NCBI GenBank assembly: GCA_017438845.1 | Contig: JAFRUO010000029.1 | Location: 1 to 64,000 of the forward strand | From: Clostridia bacterium | Lineage (GTDB): Bacteria; Bacillota; Clostridia; Oscillospirales; Acutalibacteraceae | Direction of reading: 5' to 3' | Length of the DNA stretch: 64,000 nt | Part shown: positions 61,540 to 64,000 of the stretch, one piece after another | Numbering within the stretch: the stretch's first letter is position 1 | How the letters are laid out: the number at the start of each line of letters is the position of its first letter | Made by a program: the position numbers and the translations under genes | Notes under the pieces: model-generated | The model's database searches: none | What the model saw: the letters and a program-made list of their open reading frames with translations, nothing else | What the model was told of the DNA's origin: nothing

Positions 61540-61719
61540 ATGAAAAAGGCACTTAAAATTCTCGGCATCATTATCGCTGTTGCAGGCGCAGCCTTCGCAG
61601 CTTATATCTTTGTTAAAAATTACGTTGAGTCCAAGAAGGTAGTTATCGGCAACGACGCTGAAAATTACGTTTCCTGCTCATGCTGTGACGACGAATTCGT
61701 TTCGGAAACAGTTGCTTAA
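61540..61719 (+). CDS. Small single-helix membrane protein with Cys-rich tail
   Basis: A 59-residue protein. A short basic start (MKKALK) precedes one hydrophobic helix (about 7-25). The tail is polar and contains SCSCCDDEF (Cys46, Cys48, Cys49). The gene has a full-consensus promoter, a strong TGGAGG ribosome site and its own terminator, so expression should be high. The cysteine cluster could bind metal or be acylated or oxidised. Alternatively the first part could be a cleaved signal. No family is recognised. Confidence 0.75.
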   Translation: MKKALKILGIIIAVAGAAFAAYIFVKNYVESKKVVIGNDAENYVSCSCCDDEFVSETVA

Positions 61720-61734
61720 ACCCTAAAAACCCCT

Positions 61735-61765
61735 GACCGAGCCTGAGGCTCGGTCTTTTTTATTT
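61735..61765. terminator. Terminator of the 59-residue protein gene
   Basis: GACCGAGCC pairs with GGCTCGGTC around TGA, followed by TTTTTTATTTT. The minus-strand reading gives GGGGTTTTTAGGG, so it may also serve spoVAE. Confidence 0.85.
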
Positions 61766-62113
61766 TGACTTTGCCTTTGCGAACAGACTTACCGCAAGTG
61801 CGGAAACCATCGCCACGGTTGTGCCTACGCTTGCCGACGACAGCGGTCCCGTAAGTATTCCGAGCCAGCCGTTTTCGGCTATCATTATTTTGGTGCCCTG
61901 AACAAGTGCATTCCCGAAGCCTGTCAACGGCACGGTAGCTCCCGCCCCTGCAAATTCGACAAGAGGCTCATAAACTCCCAGCGCTCCGAGCGCCACGCCG
62001 AGCACGACAAAGGCGACGAGTATCCTCGCAGGCGTCCAGCTTGTAAGGTCGATTAAAACCTGCCCGACTGCACAAATCAATCCTCCGACTATAAAAGCTT
62101 TTAAAAAAATCAT
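61760..62113 (-). CDS. spoVAE: Stage V sporulation protein AE (SpoVAE/SpoVAEb)
   Basis: A 117-residue protein with about four hydrophobic segments. GGLICAVGQVLIDLT, TPARILVAFVVLG and GAGATVPLTGFGNAL are typical of SpoVAE, a part of the inner-membrane channel that moves dipicolinic acid during sporulation and germination. The partners spoVAC and spoVAD are not in the window, so it is separated from the usual operon. A GGGGAGG site precedes the ATG. Confidence 0.88.
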   Translation of the reverse strand: MIFLKAFIVGGLICAVGQVLIDLTSWTPARILVAFVVLGVALGALGVYEPLVEFAGAGATVPLTGFGNALVQGTKIMIAENGWLGILTGPLSSASVGTTVAMVSALAVSLFAKAKSK

Positions 62114-62247
62114 TTTTATTCCTCCCCTTTTATTATTTTTCCTTTTTGTTTACTTATTCCGAAATAAATGTTAAAATAAAACCCTGAATTACCGATTGAA
62201 GCTTAACGCTTTCGGCTCGAGTTCCAAAACAGAAAAGGAGGCTTTTT

Positions 62248-63114
62248 ATGAAAGGCTTAACAGATACATACACATTGTCAAACGGCGTCAAGGTGCCGTG
62301 CGTGGGCTTCGGCACATGGAAAATGCCCGAAGAAATTGCAAGCGCTTCCGTTAAGTGCGCCATAAGCTCGGGTTACAGACACATTGACACCGCCGCCGCA
62401 TACCAAAACGAGTATTATGTCGGAAAAGGGATTAAGGAAAGCGGCATACCGCGCAATGAAATCTTTCTTGTTTCGAAGCTTCCGAACGACGACCACGGCT
62501 ATGAAAAGGCGATTGCCTCCTGCGAGGCTTCGCTTAAAAGGCTGGGTACCGATTACCTTGACGCTTACCTTATTCACTGGCCTGTGCTTATTCAGAATGT
62601 CGACAGACTTGAGGAGGACTTGTGCGAAACGTGGAGAGCGCTCGAAAGGCTTTATAACGACGGAAAGCTTCGCAGTATCGGCACAAGCAACTTTTTAGAA
62701 GAGCACATAGACCTGCTTAAAAGAAATTTTTCGGTTTATCCTATGATTAATCAGGTACAAATGCATCCGCAGAATCCGCAGGAGGAAATGGTTGCATACT
62801 GCAGGGAAAACAACATACTCCCCGAGGCATGGAGTCCGCTTATTCAGGGTCAGGCGTTTAAGAGGGAGGAGCTTATTGGGCTTTCGGAAAAATACGGAGT
62901 TTCCGTCGCTCAGCTTTGCGTAAGGTTTATTGTGCAGAAGGGTGCGGTGCCGATTCCGAAATCGACAACGCCCGAAAGAATAAAAAACAACGCCGATGTG
63001 TTCTCATTTGAAATAAGCGAAGAGGACATGAAGGAAATTGCCTCGCTTAAAAAATACGGCATGATAGGCGACCCGCCGTCAGTGCCGAGAACGCATCAGG
63101 TTGTAGGCTTTTAA
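62248..63114 (+). CDS. Aldo/keto reductase
   Basis: A 288-residue NAD(P)H-dependent oxidoreductase with the TIM-barrel AKR fold. The tetrad is visible: Asp in HIDTAAAY, the Tyr four to five residues later, Lys in LVSKLP and His in LIHWPV. The cofactor motif PIPKSTTPERIKNN is near the C-terminus. It resembles the AKR5-type group (2,5-diketogluconate/prostaglandin F synthase-like). The true substrate is unknown. The ribosome site is AAGGAGG, and it has its own terminator. Confidence 0.9.
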   Translation: MKGLTDTYTLSNGVKVPCVGFGTWKMPEEIASASVKCAISSGYRHIDTAAAYQNEYYVGKGIKESGIPRNEIFLVSKLPNDDHGYEKAIASCEASLKRLGTDYLDAYLIHWPVLIQNVDRLEEDLCETWRALERLYNDGKLRSIGTSNFLEEHIDLLKRNFSVYPMINQVQMHPQNPQEEMVAYCRENNILPEAWSPLIQGQAFKREELIGLSEKYGVSVAQLCVRFIVQKGAVPIPKSTTPERIKNNADVFSFEISEEDMKEIASLKKYGMIGDPPSVPRTHQVVGF

Positions 63115-63122
63115 AGAACAGA

Positions 63123-63158
63123 AAAACGCAGCAGACCGAAATCTGCTGCGTTTTTTAG
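63123..63158. terminator. Bidirectional terminator between the aldo/keto reductase and the edge gene
   Basis: A 12-bp stem (AAAACGCAGCAG and its complement) with T-runs on both sides. It serves both convergent genes. Confidence 0.85.
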
Positions 63159-64000
63159 TTACATTGTTTTATTTGACAGCACGTCAAGATTGGCTTCGGG
63201 AAGGTATTCGCTGACTATTGCTCCGTCATCGTAAACGATATAAACATGTCTGCCCTCGGCATTATAGCTATCATAGAAGGGCACCGATTTTTCAACAACC
63301 GCCTTTGCCTTTTCGGGGTTTTCGATAAGTACCAGCGGAGCGCCCGAATCCGAGAACACCCTGTTGAGTATGTTTATCGCCGTATCGGAGAAGCCCTCAT
63401 TTTTGTATGCGTAGTAGTTATATCTCTCAATACACGAAGCGTCAACGCCGATTACGTTTGCCCAGCCGAAGTTCTTCGGAACATCGTCCTCCAAAAATCC
63501 GAACCAGCCGTCTATATTATCAAGCTGCTTGGAAAGCTCCGTGAATCTGTCGGACGCAGACTTACTGTCACGGGTGACATATACGCACTTGATCTTTCTT
63601 TCCGTTTCACCGACAGTATAGCCGTTCTGCTTTAAGTAGTTAAGCGTATTTGTCATACCGGGATAAACAAAGAACATCGGCGTCTGCGGAGCGTAAGCGC
63701 CGTTTTCCTTTACGGGCTTTCCGTCCTCTACAAACTCGTCCGTATATTCACGCTCAAGTCCGTCCCAAGAAAAATCTCCTGCCTTATATTTCTCGTTTTC
63801 ATAAGGCACAAGCATTGCTCCCGATGAAATTATCGCTACGGGACGCACGTTGCTGAAATACATTTGTTCAAAGCTCATCGCCCTCATGTCCTTATAAAGA
63901 GCCTCCATAAGGGCGTCGTTGTCCTCAATCATGCCTTCCGTGTCAATGGCGATATAGCTTACTATCCCCTTGTCAAACAGCAGGCTTGAGTCCGAAACAT
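63159..64000 (-). CDS. C-terminal part of an unrecognised protein, 5' end outside the window
   Basis: The frame is open from the stop at 63159 to the window edge, at least 280 residues, so the apparent ATG at 63932 is probably internal. Upstream codons read LLFDKGIVSYIAIDTEG. Visible features include YFSNVRPVAIISSGAMLVPYE, GMTNTLNYLKQNGYTVGETE and SDSGAPLVLIENPEKAKAVVEK. No membrane segment is seen in this part. No family is recognised. Confidence 0.7.
   Translation of the reverse strand, partial: VSDSSLLFDKGIVSYIAIDTEGMIEDNDALMEALYKDMRAMSFEQMYFSNVRPVAIISSGAMLVPYENEKYKAGDFSWDGLEREYTDEFVEDGKPVKENGAYAPQTPMFFVYPGMTNTLNYLKQNGYTVGETERKIKCVYVTRDSKSASDRFTELSKQLDNIDGWFGFLEDDVPKNFGWANVIGVDASCIERYNYYAYKNEGFSDTAINILNRVFSDSGAPLVLIENPEKAKAVVEKSVPFYDSYNAEGRHVYIVYDDGAIVSEYLPEANLDVLSNKTM

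Overview
The window looks like a chromosomal segment of a spore-forming anaerobic Clostridia bacterium, most likely from the Oscillospiraceae/Ruminococcaceae branch. The evidence is a sporulation and germination set (gpr, spoIIP, spoVAE, a SpoVD-like PBP), an oxygen-sensitive class III ribonucleotide reductase with its activase, an MraZ-led division cluster, S-layer-homology surface proteins, a dockerin protein, and ordinary Firmicutes promoters and Shine-Dalgarno sites. Most of the window is housekeeping sequence of moderate G+C. Two segments (about 1.5-4.1 kb and 14.5-16.3 kb) are visibly richer in A+T and look acquired.

Layout. 0-5 kb: an alpha/beta hydrolase, tRNA-Ala(GGC), then an A+T-rich two-gene cassette (HTH/membrane regulator and secreted LRR-dockerin protein) bracketed by 43-bp direct repeats, followed by a gene-free repeat array. 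5-12 kb (minus strand): homoserine O-acetyltransferase, hemW, a ProX-type editing protein, lepA, mini-RNase III and obgE. 12-14.5 kb (plus): a small membrane protein, a TVP38/DedA-like protein and class II galT. 14.5-20 kb (minus): a zinc-ribbon/nuclease protein, an acyltransferase, a Thr-rich lipoprotein and an SLH-ChW-transglutaminase surface protein. 20-34.3 kb (minus): the division and cell wall cluster mraZ-rsmH-ftsL-PBP-murE-murF-mraY-ftsW-murG-murA-ftsQ-ftsZ, which contains no murD, murC, murB or ftsA. 34.4-38 kb (minus): pncB-ppa-capA. 38-41.6 kb (plus): a GT-C-like membrane protein, ccdA, a TlpA-like thioredoxin and a ZIP metal transporter. 41.6-45 kb (minus): ddl-ywiB-argS. 45-49.7 kb: an unknown protein, citrate synthase, O-acetylhomoserine sulfhydrylase and thioredoxin reductase. 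49.7-55.5 kb: nrdD fused to a glutaredoxin-like domain, a CHAP-SLH protein and nrdG. 55.5-61 kb (minus): a small membrane protein, prmA, a DUF2804 protein, yhaM, spoIIP and gpr. 61-64 kb: rpsT, a small Cys-rich membrane protein, spoVAE, an aldo/keto reductase and a truncated unknown gene at the window edge.

How the genes work together. The dcw block makes lipid-linked peptidoglycan precursor and the septal machinery. ddl supplies D-Ala-D-Ala to MurF. MetA (Glu at position 111) and MetY form an acetyl-homoserine route to homocysteine. NrdD, its fused redox domain, adjacent TrxB and NrdG form a class III dNTP supply module. Its promoter carries an NrdR-like box, and a very similar box lies in an otherwise orphan promoter at 11.7 kb. 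The most interesting unexplained items are the shared upstream element of the two-gene cassette, the orphan NrdR-like promoter, the six-zinc-ribbon nuclease, and a small open frame after spoIIP that has a good ribosome site but ACG where the start codon should be.
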